The notes below the pieces were generated by a model that searched no databases, had not been told where the DNA came from, and worked only from the letters and a program-made list of their open reading frames with translations. The position numbers were made by a program, and so were the translations under genes. Of a DNA stretch of 64,000 nucleotides, positions 28,557-37,239 are shown piece after piece. Position 1 is the stretch's first letter. Each line of letters begins with the position of its first letter. Where the stretch lies: assembly GCF_900094935.1 (NCBI RefSeq), contig NZ_FMBA01000004.1:42601-106600 (forward strand). The letters are read 5' to 3'. Source of the stretch: Gilliamella intestini. GTDB taxonomy: Bacteria; Pseudomonadota; Gammaproteobacteria; Enterobacterales; Orbaceae.

Positions 28557-29924
28557 TTATTTATTTTCTAAATAAAAATCAAACACAAAGCACTTTGCTT
28601 TACAAGCATCAGGACCTGCATCAAAATCCTTCACTATTGAATTCTGCTTTGTTTTTATTTTTAAAATTAATTTTTTTTCAGCCGTTAAAGTTCCTGTTAC
28701 ATTGCTAAAATCACGATCACTACGAGCAATTCGATTAATGATATAGTTTATTCCCGCTTTTGGAAGCGTTACATCATAAAGCGATAACTTGAACTCGGTT
28801 GGAGAAATCTTCTCAAGCAAGTATTGATTTTTGCTCAATGGACTGACTGTTTCAAAGGTGACTCGACTGAATTTGCCGTGTTCACCGGAGCGAACGGCTA
28901 AAATAGTCGACTTAGTTACCGCCTGATTAGCTTGATTATTTTTTTGAGAACCTTTTTTAACGTCGGTTTCGGTTTCAGTGTCTAATTTTGCTATGTTCGC
29001 TAATTTAGCATTAACTTCTGACTTAGTTGTAGTTTGCGCTTTAGTTCCCTTTTTAGGTTTAATCTCGGTATCTGTTTTAGATACTTTTTGTAATGCTGTT
29101 TTTTCAATCGTATACTGTTTTTGACCTTCACTTTGTGTTGGCCTGATCTCATTAAACTTAACTGCATCAATTGGTTCAATTTGTTTTAATTCTTGAATTA
29201 AAATTTCTGGCTCATTCGATAACCTATGCCCTATACAAAATGACTTAGCTAATTGTATTTTGTTTAACTTTACCAAAGTGTAAAGTAAATTATGAAGAAT
29301 GGTTTGATCACGATACCCTTTTGTATATAAAATATTTAGGTATTTATAAGCTTCATTATAATCTTTATTCAAAATTGATAGCATTGCCAAATTATTTGTG
29401 ACTTTATTTTCGTCATAAAAGTTGTCTCTGGCCAGATTGAACGAATAACGTGCTGCATCATATTGTTTCTTTTTCAACAAAACGATACCTTTTACATTAT
29501 ACGCCTCACCATTTTTTGGGTTAATTGCAATAGCTTTGTCTAAATATTCTAATGCCGTGTCATTATTTCGCATTTTAGATTCAATATGCCCATATAAAAC
29601 AAAAACATTATCATTTTTACTTTTCTTTAATACTGGCATTAATGTTCTTTTTGCAGCTTCAAAATCATGAGTAAGGTAATAAACTTGAGCAAGTTTATAT
29701 CGAGTATCTTCGCTATCAGAACGTTGTAAACGTTGTTTATAAAGCTCAATTAAACCACCATAATTTTTAGTTGCTTCATGGACATAAATTTTTTGTTTGT
29801 CATTTAAATCGTATCTAACGGTACTATTTTGGCACCCAGTAACAATAAATAGCATTGAACATACTATAATAAATTTTGTGTTTATTAATTTTTTTACTTT
29901 ACAATGTATTGAAAAATGGTTCAT
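28557..29924 (-). CDS. tadD: TadD-like TPR lipoprotein with a C-terminal extension
   Basis: 455 residues. The lipobox IVTGC puts the lipidated cysteine at 31. Residues about 45-230 form TPR repeats (TRYKLAQVYYLTHDFEAAKR; EYLDKAIAINPKNGEAYNVKG; NNLAMLSILNKDYNEAYKYL), as in TadD, a pilotin-like factor for the secretin. A Lys/Thr-rich linker (about 255-335) leads to a further domain of about 110 residues (SGEHGKFSRVTFE, EFKLSLYDVTLPKAGINYI, KLILKIKT, CKAKCFVFDFYLENK). That domain resembles the beta-rich AMIN-like domains found in secretin partners. TadD usually ends after the TPRs, so the extension is unusual. It lies 5 bases downstream of tadC. Confidence 0.8.
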   Translation of the reverse strand: MNHFSIHCKVKKLINTKFIIVCSMLFIVTGCQNSTVRYDLNDKQKIYVHEATKNYGGLIELYKQRLQRSDSEDTRYKLAQVYYLTHDFEAAKRTLMPVLKKSKNDNVFVLYGHIESKMRNNDTALEYLDKAIAINPKNGEAYNVKGIVLLKKKQYDAARYSFNLARDNFYDENKVTNNLAMLSILNKDYNEAYKYLNILYTKGYRDQTILHNLLYTLVKLNKIQLAKSFCIGHRLSNEPEILIQELKQIEPIDAVKFNEIRPTQSEGQKQYTIEKTALQKVSKTDTEIKPKKGTKAQTTTKSEVNAKLANIAKLDTETETDVKKGSQKNNQANQAVTKSTILAVRSGEHGKFSRVTFETVSPLSKNQYLLEKISPTEFKLSLYDVTLPKAGINYIINRIARSDRDFSNVTGTLTAEKKLILKIKTKQNSIVKDFDAGPDACKAKCFVFDFYLENK

Positions 29925-29929
29925 TGTTT

Positions 29930-30805
29930 CTACATCCTTTCGCTTAATGATGTGATAATATCCATGATGACAGGCCCGGCCACAATAATAAGAACAGGCG
30001 CTAAAAAAAACACCATCATAGGTAATGTCATTTTGGCTGCAATTGCAGCAATTTTTTCTTCTATAGATAATTTTTGCATTTCTCGCATTTCAGCTGATAA
30101 ATCTAATAAAGCATCATAAATTGAATTACCATAGCTAATACTCCTTTTTAAGGTAATACAAAACATTCTAACTTCTTTACTTGGTACCTCTCGCTGAATT
30201 AAATCAATCGAGAGTTCAATACCATTAACATCCATCATTAAGCAAGCCCTTTCTAAAATAGCTGCCACATCTTTATTGATTGGTTTTACCCTTGTACTTA
30301 AATACCTAAAACCATTTTCAACGGTCATGCCCGATTTAACCATAATAGCCATCATATCAATAACCAATGGTAAGTCTTGTGAAATTCTTCTTATTCTTTT
30401 TGCTGTTTGTCTTCTTACTAGCTTTTCAGGCACAATAATGACTATAATAATAATGACAAATAACACAACCATTAACATATTAGAACCAAGTTCAATAAAC
30501 GAGAATATCTGATTGGCAAGATAAAAAAGTGAAAATACGATAATAACAGCATATATCTTCCAACTATTTTGTTCTTGAAATTGGCGTAAAAAACTAAGGC
30601 TTACACTATTTTTTGCGGCAATTTTTTCAAAAGCAACATCTTTTTGGTTAACATGCTTTTTAGGTGCTTTTTTTTCTTGATTCTCATTATTTAATAGCAA
30701 GCTGATTTTTTGTTTTCTTTTACTTAATAAATAAGAACCAATTAACTCTTTGCAGCCAATATAAATTAAAATAATTGGAATTAATATATTTAATAAACTA
30801 GTCAT
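29930..30805 (-). CDS. tadC: Tad inner-membrane platform protein TadC
   Basis: 291 residues of the T2SF/GspF family. It has hydrophobic segments near residues 5-20, 80-115 (two) and 265-285. Between them lies the cytosolic helical domain (RRISQDLPLVIDMMAIMVKSGMTVENGFRYLS; ALLDLSAEMREMQKLSIEEKIAAIAAKMTLPMMVFFLAPVLI). With TadB it forms the platform on which TadA acts. It lies 3 bases after tadB and 5 before tadD. Confidence 0.92.
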   Translation of the reverse strand: MTSLLNILIPIILIYIGCKELIGSYLLSKRKQKISLLLNNENQEKKAPKKHVNQKDVAFEKIAAKNSVSLSFLRQFQEQNSWKIYAVIIVFSLFYLANQIFSFIELGSNMLMVVLFVIIIIVIIVPEKLVRRQTAKRIRRISQDLPLVIDMMAIMVKSGMTVENGFRYLSTRVKPINKDVAAILERACLMMDVNGIELSIDLIQREVPSKEVRMFCITLKRSISYGNSIYDALLDLSAEMREMQKLSIEEKIAAIAAKMTLPMMVFFLAPVLIIVAGPVIMDIITSLSERM

Positions 30806-30808
30806 AAT

Positions 30809-31735
30809 TTAAACGATTTTATTAATCATTCCCTTTATAATGATAAAACCAATAGCCACACTACCTATGACATAGTACAAAATACCACGACCCACTGATG
30901 TATCCATTAAATAATCATAATGTGTCTGTGAAATTAATTTAAGTATAAATATAAAAGCAAAGGGCATACAGCCTAATATTGTCATCGTCATTCTTAATTC
31001 GGCGGTTTTACCGTCTCTGGTTTTAACTAAAACCTGATTGTTTGTTAACATTTTTGTTAACCGACTAAGCACCTCTTTTAATTCACCACCACTATCAAGG
31101 TTAACCATTACCGTTAAAATAAAAAAGTAATATTCAGGGAAAGGCAGTCGTTGATAAGAGTTCATTAAAACTCCTTCAATATTATCACCAATTTCTATTC
31201 GCTTATCTACTTCCTTTAATGTTTTACCAACAACGCCTTCAATAGAGTTGCCGCACGCTTTAAAGCTTGTTGTTATGGCACTACCCGATGCTACAATACC
31301 AGTAATGGTATTTAATGCTTCAGGAAATGTATTGTAAAATTCTTTTTTCAACTTTCTTTTTTTAAGAAAAAGCATAATAACAACCGTGCCAATACCACTA
31401 GCTAAAGCTACAGTATAACTATCATAATGAAGATACTGTCCATTTAATATTATCCCCACAACCGTACCGACAAAAATATAAACAAACAACCGACTTTTAG
31501 ATTGTCCCATGATAAGTAGGTTATAATAAGATCGCATCATTACGTTAAAATCAAAGCTAATTCGCTGCCATAATGATTGCTGCCTTTGAGATAGTTGGCT
31601 TTCAACCAAACTAGACAAGGTAGTGTTTTTAACTTCAACATTATAAAAAACTTGTAATCGCTCTCTATTGCGTCGCCATGTCCAAATATTTACAGCACCG
31701 ACAAGAATTAGAATAATTGAAAGAATCAATATCAT
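30809..31735 (-). CDS. tadB: Tad inner-membrane platform protein TadB
   Basis: 308 residues, T2SF/GspF family. Membrane segments lie near residues 2-17, 84-102, 106-122, 255-270 and 285-302. The cytosolic domain includes FPEALNTITGIVASGSAITTSFKACG and LDSGGELKEVLSRLTKML. Its ATG overlaps the tadA stop codon (ATGA), a sign of coupled translation. Confidence 0.92.
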   Translation of the reverse strand: MILILSIILILVGAVNIWTWRRNRERLQVFYNVEVKNTTLSSLVESQLSQRQQSLWQRISFDFNVMMRSYYNLLIMGQSKSRLFVYIFVGTVVGIILNGQYLHYDSYTVALASGIGTVVIMLFLKKRKLKKEFYNTFPEALNTITGIVASGSAITTSFKACGNSIEGVVGKTLKEVDKRIEIGDNIEGVLMNSYQRLPFPEYYFFILTVMVNLDSGGELKEVLSRLTKMLTNNQVLVKTRDGKTAELRMTMTILGCMPFAFIFILKLISQTHYDYLMDTSVGRGILYYVIGSVAIGFIIIKGMINKIV

Positions 31736-33039
31736 ATATTTATACCTGCTGCGTTGAACATTAGTTTTTCTAATACATCTGACATATCATAATATTGGGC
31801 ACTTTCATAAAGGGCTGATCGCTTTATTAAGCCATTACAGACAAATTCACCTTGAATCTTACCCTGTTCGTTTCTTTCGTCATGAATTTTAAATTTAAAT
31901 ACATCATGCGTAACAATATTTTCAGATTCTAAACCGATAACTTCGGTAATACTCATTACTTTACGTTGACCATCAGGCAAACGAGAAACTTGAATAATAA
32001 AATTAACCGAGGAGGCAATATAGTGCCGAATTGCCACAATAGGTAATTCGGACTGAGCCATAATGATCATACTTTCTAAACGCGATAAAGCATCTCTAGC
32101 TGTGTTAGCATGCAAAGTTGACATTGAGCCGTTATGCCCTGTATTCATAGCTTGAAGCATTTCAAAAGCCTCTTCACCACGACACTCCCCTAAAATAATT
32201 CGGTCTGGCCGCATCCGTAGTGCATTAACTAACAGATCTTGCATCGTTACCCGTCCACGCCCATCTTCACCACCTGATTTGGTTTCCATCCTAAGCACGT
32301 GGTCTTGCTGTAGCCTTAATTCGGCCGCATCTTCAAGAGTAATAGTACGTTCATGTTCGCCAATAAAGCCTGATAATGCATTTAGCATTGTGGTTTTACC
32401 GGAACCAGTACCGCCTGAAACAATAATATTCATTCGACAACGCGCTGCAATGACTAAAAAATTAGCCATATCTTCGTTTAATGAGCCATATTTAATTAAA
32501 TCGTGAAATGTTCGGCGACCGGTACCAAATTTACGAATCGACATTGAGGTGCCATCAATCGCAATCGGCGGAATAACAACATTAAGGCGGCTACCATCGG
32601 GCATTCGTGAATCGACTAAAGGATGTGCTTCATCAATATTTTTACCAACTTTATTAACTAACCGCCTTGCAATATCAAGCAGTTGGCGCTCGCTAATAAA
32701 AAACTTATCGGTTTTGCTAAGAATACCACCACGTTCAACATAAATGCTGAAAGGACCATTAACTAAAATATCATTAACTGATTCATCTTTCATCAATGAA
32801 TCAATTGGACCATAACCAATAACTTCATCACAAATCATACCCGCCAATATATTTGACTCATCGGCAGTAATATAAGCATTGCCTGAATTGACAATATCTC
32901 TAATTATAGTTTGAATTTCGCGCAGGATTTTATTAGGTTCGTTTTTTAGTTGCTCAATTAAATCTAGATCAATGACTTGAAACACCAAATCACGAATTTT
33001 ACCCCATTCATTAGAGAACTTAGTTTCTTCACTAGCCAT
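31732..33039 (-). CDS. tadA: Tad pilus ATPase TadA (CpaF)
   Basis: 435 residues, secretion ATPase of the GspE/VirB11 superfamily, powering Flp pilus extension. Seen in order: the N-terminal CpaF region (ICDEVIGYGPIDSLMKDESVNDILVNG near 70-95), DEAHPLVDSRMPDGSRLNVVIPP, the Walker A loop SGGTGSGKTTML near 208-219, the Asp box TLEDAAELRL, the Walker B-like RPDRIILGECRGEEAFEMLQAMNTGH and the His box HANTARDAL. The gene is 160 bases after flp, with a terminator between them. Some transcripts must read through, or there is a second promoter. Confidence 0.95.
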   Translation of the reverse strand: MASEETKFSNEWGKIRDLVFQVIDLDLIEQLKNEPNKILREIQTIIRDIVNSGNAYITADESNILAGMICDEVIGYGPIDSLMKDESVNDILVNGPFSIYVERGGILSKTDKFFISERQLLDIARRLVNKVGKNIDEAHPLVDSRMPDGSRLNVVIPPIAIDGTSMSIRKFGTGRRTFHDLIKYGSLNEDMANFLVIAARCRMNIIVSGGTGSGKTTMLNALSGFIGEHERTITLEDAAELRLQQDHVLRMETKSGGEDGRGRVTMQDLLVNALRMRPDRIILGECRGEEAFEMLQAMNTGHNGSMSTLHANTARDALSRLESMIIMAQSELPIVAIRHYIASSVNFIIQVSRLPDGQRKVMSITEVIGLESENIVTHDVFKFKIHDERNEQGKIQGEFVCNGLIKRSALYESAQYYDMSDVLEKLMFNAAGINI

Positions 33040-33136
33040 TTGTATTTATTTCATTGTTTTTTTATGCTAACAAAGAGCTACTGTTATCACTACCAGTAAC
33101 TCTCATTCTTATAAAAAAGCGATATAACACGCCATT

Positions 33137-33176
33137 TAAAAAAACTAAGATTTAGTTACAACTGCAACCAAATCTT
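33137..33176 (-). terminator. Terminator between flp and tadA
   Basis: The stem AAGATTTAGTT / AACCAAATCTT has an 8-base loop. On the minus strand it is followed by AGTTTTTTT. It lies 22 bases after the flp stop. It would allow far more pilin than machinery to be made, with partial read-through into tadA. Confidence 0.75.
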
Positions 33177-33198
33177 ACGTTTGTCACTTTTATACAGC

Positions 33199-33414
33199 TT
33201 AACTGAGCAAAGTTGCCATTTTAGTTTGTAGTTTGGTGAATACATCCTTTAACATACCTTCTACAGGACCACCACTCCCAAAGATAACTAATACAACAGC
33301 TGCAACACCCGCTGCGACGATTGCGTATTCGATTGCAGTAACACCTTGTTCGTTTTTAATGAATTTGCCTAAAAAAGTTCTTGCTTGGGCGCGAATCGCT
33401 GATAAATACATCAT
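33199..33414 (-). CDS. flp: Flp-family type IVb pilin
   Basis: 71 residues, the major pilin of the Tad system. The leader ends at the glycine of NEQG; TadV would cut there, giving a mature protein starting VTAIEYAIVAAGVAAVVLVI, with the conserved glutamate at +5 and tyrosine at +6. The mature pilin is about 46 residues, typical of Flp. It has two ATGs in a row; AAGGAG lies just upstream. It is the first gene of the Tad locus. A single flp copy is present. The promoter should be in the about 275 bases up to the next gene. Confidence 0.95.
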   Translation of the reverse strand: MMYLSAIRAQARTFLGKFIKNEQGVTAIEYAIVAAGVAAVVLVIFGSGGPVEGMLKDVFTKLQTKMATLLS

Positions 33415-33690
33415 AATTTTCTCCTTAAATATTTCTTACATTTTTTATAAAATAATCTTACTCTCTTTACTGAAAGTAAATGAATTGTATAACATAATAA
33501 AAAATATTCAATAATTATTTCACAATATAAAAAAACATGTAAAATACATACCGCTTTTATTTTCATTAATTTGTAAAAATTCCTACAATTAAACAATATT
33601 TACATTGATTTATTATAAATAGTGATAAAAATTAACTATAACTATCATTTTTAACAAAAAATACTTGAATATAGGATTGGGATATATTTT

Positions 33691-35298
33691 ATGAATTTAT
33701 GTAGGATAAAAAAAATTCTTCCATCAATATTACTGCTATTAATCTATACTTTTATTGGTGCTATTTGGTCTTACTGCTATTGTAAATATCATTTTTATGA
33801 TAATTCTACTGACTCCGTTTTAGATGATCTCTTTTTTTATATAATGACAATAACAACTTTATTTTTTATTATGATTGTACATAATTGCCTTTGTAGCGGT
33901 TATAAGCTTGTTGTTGTTTTGGGCGTTTTATTGTTATTCCTTTTTTTATCAGAAGTTAGCTATTTTATTTTTTATGGAGACATGATATCAGACAGCCTAC
34001 TTGATTCTATTGTCGAGACTAATTCTTACGAACTACTCTCAATGGCTAAGCAAGCCTTAATGATAATTGGCCCTGCGTTTATTGCGACTTTGCTTATTTT
34101 ATTTATTCTTAAAAAATTTGTTTGTATTAAATTTAGACTTTTTATTCCTATAACCATTTATGTGCTTATACTGTTCACCCTTCTTTATTATTTAGGAAGC
34201 TATTCAGTAATAAAATCTGATCTAAAGCGTGGGGCCTATAAACCTGCTATTGGTGTAATGCGTAAATGTTATTCTGCTGTACTGGCTAATTTAGCCTATA
34301 TTTTAGTTAGTTATACTACAACAGATATCTATTCAAATAGTCATGAAATTGAAAAGTTTAATGATGCTGTTCTTTTACCGCCTAATAAGCCGGATAACGA
34401 CTTAATTGTATTTATTATGGGGGAATCTTCTTTCGTAAATCGCTATAGTAGCTATGGTTATCATAAGCAAACTACGCCTTTTATGACCAATATTTTTAGC
34501 CAAAATGGCGGGTGTATTATGCCAAATAGCCACTCAGCTGCAGCCTTTACTCGAGATTCGATACCAATGACACTCTCATTTAATGTACCTGAAAGTGATG
34601 ATAATTTATTTAATAATAAATCGATTATTGAAATGGCCAAATTCAACCATTACAAAACCTATTGGTTGGCATCTAAGAGGCAAGTAATTCAAGGAACATT
34701 TAATACTAAATTTGGTTTTATTGCTCGTAAAAGCGATGTTGTCTCTTTCAGTGAAGAAAGCCTCGATATTGGTTTAAGTCAATTATTAGAAGATACCCTA
34801 CAAAAAGATGATGCCCCCCCAAAATTTATTTTAGTGCATTTGCGTGGTAGCCATCAACCTTATGAAGGCGATTATGATGACATTGATAAACAGGCTTTAC
34901 CTGATGCTGAGGAATATGATCTAACTGTTCACCATACCGATCGTACAGTTAAAGCGTTATATGATGTTATCAATAAATATAGTGATAACTATACTATAAT
35001 TTATACTTCAGATCATGGTGAAATTGTCAATGTTGGGCATGGTATAGGGGACAATGTTGATCAGTTTCTAATCCCTTTTATGTTTATATCAACCAATCCA
35101 CGTTATAACTGTGAGTATATTGAATCGTTTCGTGGGGAAAGTGGTTATTTAAGTGGGCTTATGAATAAATATATTTTATCTAATCTTTTGGGTTATGAAA
35201 TTGATCAGGCGACTCTTAATAAAGAAAAAGGTAATGATCGAGTTGTTATGCCTAATAGTACTGTTAGGCCTTTTTCAGAAATTCTTAACAAACATTAA
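33691..35298 (+). CDS. Phosphoethanolamine transferase-like membrane protein, sulfatase fold
   Basis: 535 residues. About five N-terminal membrane segments (to about residue 175) precede a periplasmic sulfatase-type domain: FIMGESSFVNRYSSYGYHKQTTPFM near 247 (metal site GES), SAAAFTRDSIPMTLSF near 290 (candidate nucleophile threonine), LVHLRGSHQPYEGDYDDID near 390 and IYTSDHGEIVNVGHG near 433 (the DHG metal site). This is the layout of EptA/EptB/CptA-type enzymes that add phosphoethanolamine to lipid A or LPS core. Which target it uses cannot be told. It reads away from flp and ends at a strong terminator, so it stands alone. Confidence 0.8.
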   Translation: MNLCRIKKILPSILLLLIYTFIGAIWSYCYCKYHFYDNSTDSVLDDLFFYIMTITTLFFIMIVHNCLCSGYKLVVVLGVLLLFLFLSEVSYFIFYGDMISDSLLDSIVETNSYELLSMAKQALMIIGPAFIATLLILFILKKFVCIKFRLFIPITIYVLILFTLLYYLGSYSVIKSDLKRGAYKPAIGVMRKCYSAVLANLAYILVSYTTTDIYSNSHEIEKFNDAVLLPPNKPDNDLIVFIMGESSFVNRYSSYGYHKQTTPFMTNIFSQNGGCIMPNSHSAAAFTRDSIPMTLSFNVPESDDNLFNNKSIIEMAKFNHYKTYWLASKRQVIQGTFNTKFGFIARKSDVVSFSEESLDIGLSQLLEDTLQKDDAPPKFILVHLRGSHQPYEGDYDDIDKQALPDAEEYDLTVHHTDRTVKALYDVINKYSDNYTIIYTSDHGEIVNVGHGIGDNVDQFLIPFMFISTNPRYNCEYIESFRGESGYLSGLMNKYILSNLLGYEIDQATLNKEKGNDRVVMPNSTVRPFSEILNKH

Positions 35299-35361
35299 GT
35301 TGTTACTTGCTATAGGTTGAGTAATAAGTTAGGAATATACTATCGATTTTATACAAAACCC

Positions 35362-35385
35362 AATGAGGCTAAATGCCTCATTTTT
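35362..35385 (+). terminator. Terminator after the phosphoethanolamine transferase-like gene
   Basis: The stem AATGAGGC / GCCTCATT has a 5-base loop followed by TTTTT, 64 bases past the stop codon. Confidence 0.85.
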
Positions 35386-35428
35386 ATTGTTACTGATTTA
35401 GTCTATTTATAGAAATTAGTTAAGTTGG

Positions 35429-35822
35429 CTATTCGCACTTTAACAAATAGATAATCAATTTAAAAACATTTGAATGCCCTTTGCGACTTGGATAGTAAAG
35501 GTAAAATGAATCATAAGTAATGGCAAATTCAGCCAACAACTCAATCAATTCGCCCGATGCTAATTCTTACTCAACACTAGAACGAGCAAGCCAAGTCATA
35601 CCTAAACAATGTAAATCGGCTTGCTTGCGCAAATGATTATTAATTATAAATTGCGAATGCGGATGGCATTTAACCATTTTTCCTGCTTATAAAAATTCCC
35701 ACGGCAATTCAGCGCCATGCCCAAAGATATTCGCATACCAATTAAATGGTGATTATTCAAATCGTTAACACAAATTGGTACGGTATTTTTCTGCAAATAA
35801 TCGGGGCTAGCGACAACAGGTA
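35429..35822 (-). pseudogene. LysR-type regulator, C-terminal fragment, broken
   Basis: Minus-strand pieces LPVVASPDYLQKNTVPICVN, then GNFYKQEKWLNAIRIRNL, then in another frame HLRKQADLHCLGMTWLARSS, ELASGELIELLAEFAITYDS and FYLYYPSRKGHSNVFKLIIY. Together they match the effector-binding domain of a LysR regulator up to its natural C-terminus. Damage seen: a stop and frameshift near 35640 and a TAA inside SVE(stop)ELASG. The DNA-binding half is missing. At about 35810-35825 it meets an alcohol dehydrogenase fragment on the other strand. Confidence 0.75.
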
Positions 35823-36174
35823 GCGAAATGAACAATGGAGGCATTATCACAAACGAAGACACAAAACAAAAATACCCAATCCATGGATTTTGTTTGTTCC
35901 CTAAAGTTTCGGTGATTAACCCTAAATTAACCCTAAACTACAAACCACAGTCAGCCGCAATTATTTGGTGTATTCGGCCACTGATATTATTGCTCATTCT
36001 ATTGAAAGATACTTTACCGCAAGTGTGCAATCGAAACTAATTAATTTACAAATCGAGGCCAACATAAAAACCGTAATGTGCACAACCGAACGGCTACTGC
36101 AAGATCCAATGGACTTAGATGTGCGTGGCGAATTTGCTTGGGCTGCAACCTTAGCCTTAAATGGCATAACTTAA
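35811..36174 (+). pseudogene. Iron-type alcohol dehydrogenase (YqhD-like), internal fragment, broken
   Basis: Plus-strand pieces ATTGSEMNNGGIITNEDTKQ, then KYPIHGFCLFPKVSVINPKL, then after a frameshift near 35950 VYSATDIIAHSIERYFTASV and LDVRGEFAWAATLALNGIT. The order and motifs (TGSEMN, AHSIE, FAWAATLALNG) are those of butanol dehydrogenase/YqhD-type proteins. Both the N-terminal nucleotide-binding part and the C-terminal helical part are missing. LysR regulators of this type often lie next to such genes, so the pair may be what is left of one deleted locus. Confidence 0.72.
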
Positions 36175-36257
36175 AATTGGTAATTGATAACACAGCACAA
36201 AATGCGGTTGATTGGCAAATAAATTCGAAAAGTTTAACAACGTTATGCATCATGAAT

Positions 36258-36333
<76 letters not shown>

Positions 36334-36405
36334 TTATTGAGGTGCTTGGAAAGAAGTGGTGAGCATTATACAAAAATTTTTGTATCTAGCAACCACTTTT
36401 TATTA

Positions 36406-36663
36406 TTATTTTTTGTCTTTCCAACTAAGTGATTCAAAAACGCCAAATAAAAACAGGCGCAATACTTTGAATTTGTCTTGTTTTTTTTCTTGTTTGGTCA
36501 TGGTTGAGTTTAACATCCATGCTTGCAAACCATGAGTAACCGCAAAAGCGATTAACCCTACAATAGCAACCACATTCGCTGGTTTTGGGTAAGGGCAAAT
36601 TAGGTTAAATAATAAAAATAGCCACATCAATGAGTATAAAGTTTTGCCAATAAAGATGAACAT
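36406..36663 (-). CDS. yhhL: YhhL-like inner-membrane protein (DUF1145)
   Basis: 85 residues with two or three hydrophobic segments (near 4-20, 32-50) and the motif NLICPYPKPANVV, typical of DUF1145. As in E. coli, it sits directly after rsmD: its ATG overlaps the rsmD stop codon by one base. The C-terminal half is basic and lysine-rich. The function is not known. Confidence 0.85.
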   Translation of the reverse strand: MFIFIGKTLYSLMWLFLLFNLICPYPKPANVVAIVGLIAFAVTHGLQAWMLNSTMTKQEKKQDKFKVLRLFLFGVFESLSWKDKK

Positions 36664-37226
36664 TAATTATCTTCCCGTATAAAAAGGTAGCTGTGAACTT
36701 GGCCGGCGGTCTTTTCACGATGTAAGCACCAATGAGTTGGGATGTAAGTTGTTAGGTCATACCCTATTTCTGTTTCAATATAGATATAAGCAGATGGTTT
36801 GAGCCAATTATTTTGCTCAAGTTGGCTGACTGCTTTGGCAACCAATGATTGATGAAACGGCGGATCGATAAATACCACATCAAACTGTTTTGAGGCTGGT
36901 TTGTTTAGCCACTTTAGAGTATCAGTATGATAAATATCGATAGCATCGCTAGCAATCAGTTGTTTGTTTTTATTGAGTAGCGTAGCAACTTGTTTGTCTT
37001 TTTCAAGCAAGGTGACGTTTTTGGCACCTCTTGATGCGGCTTCAAAGCCAAGTGATCCACTACCTGAAAAACAATCCAAACAATGGCTACCATGGATAAC
37101 CGGCATTAACCAGTTATATAGGGTTTCTTTAATGCGATCAGTAGTTGGGCGTAGTCCTTGCTTATCAAGCACCGTTAATTTTCGCCCTCGCCACTTTCCG
37201 CCAATAATTCTTATTGAACCATTCAT
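36663..37226 (-). CDS. rsmD: 16S rRNA (guanine966-N2)-methyltransferase RsmD
   Basis: 187 residues. A Rossmann-type SAM-dependent methyltransferase that modifies G966 of 16S rRNA in the 30S subunit. Seen: the start IRIIGGKWRGRKLTVLDKQG, the RPTTDRIKETLYNWL segment, the SAM-binding CLDCFSGSGSLGFEAASRGA and the catalytic VFIDPPF near residue 120. The size equals the family norm. It precedes yhhL with coupled stop and start and lies 13 bases after mrcA, so all three may share a transcript. Confidence 0.95.
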   Translation of the reverse strand: MNGSIRIIGGKWRGRKLTVLDKQGLRPTTDRIKETLYNWLMPVIHGSHCLDCFSGSGSLGFEAASRGAKNVTLLEKDKQVATLLNKNKQLIASDAIDIYHTDTLKWLNKPASKQFDVVFIDPPFHQSLVAKAVSQLEQNNWLKPSAYIYIETEIGYDLTTYIPTHWCLHREKTAGQVHSYLFIREDN

Positions 37227-37239
37227 TTTAAGTCCTTTA

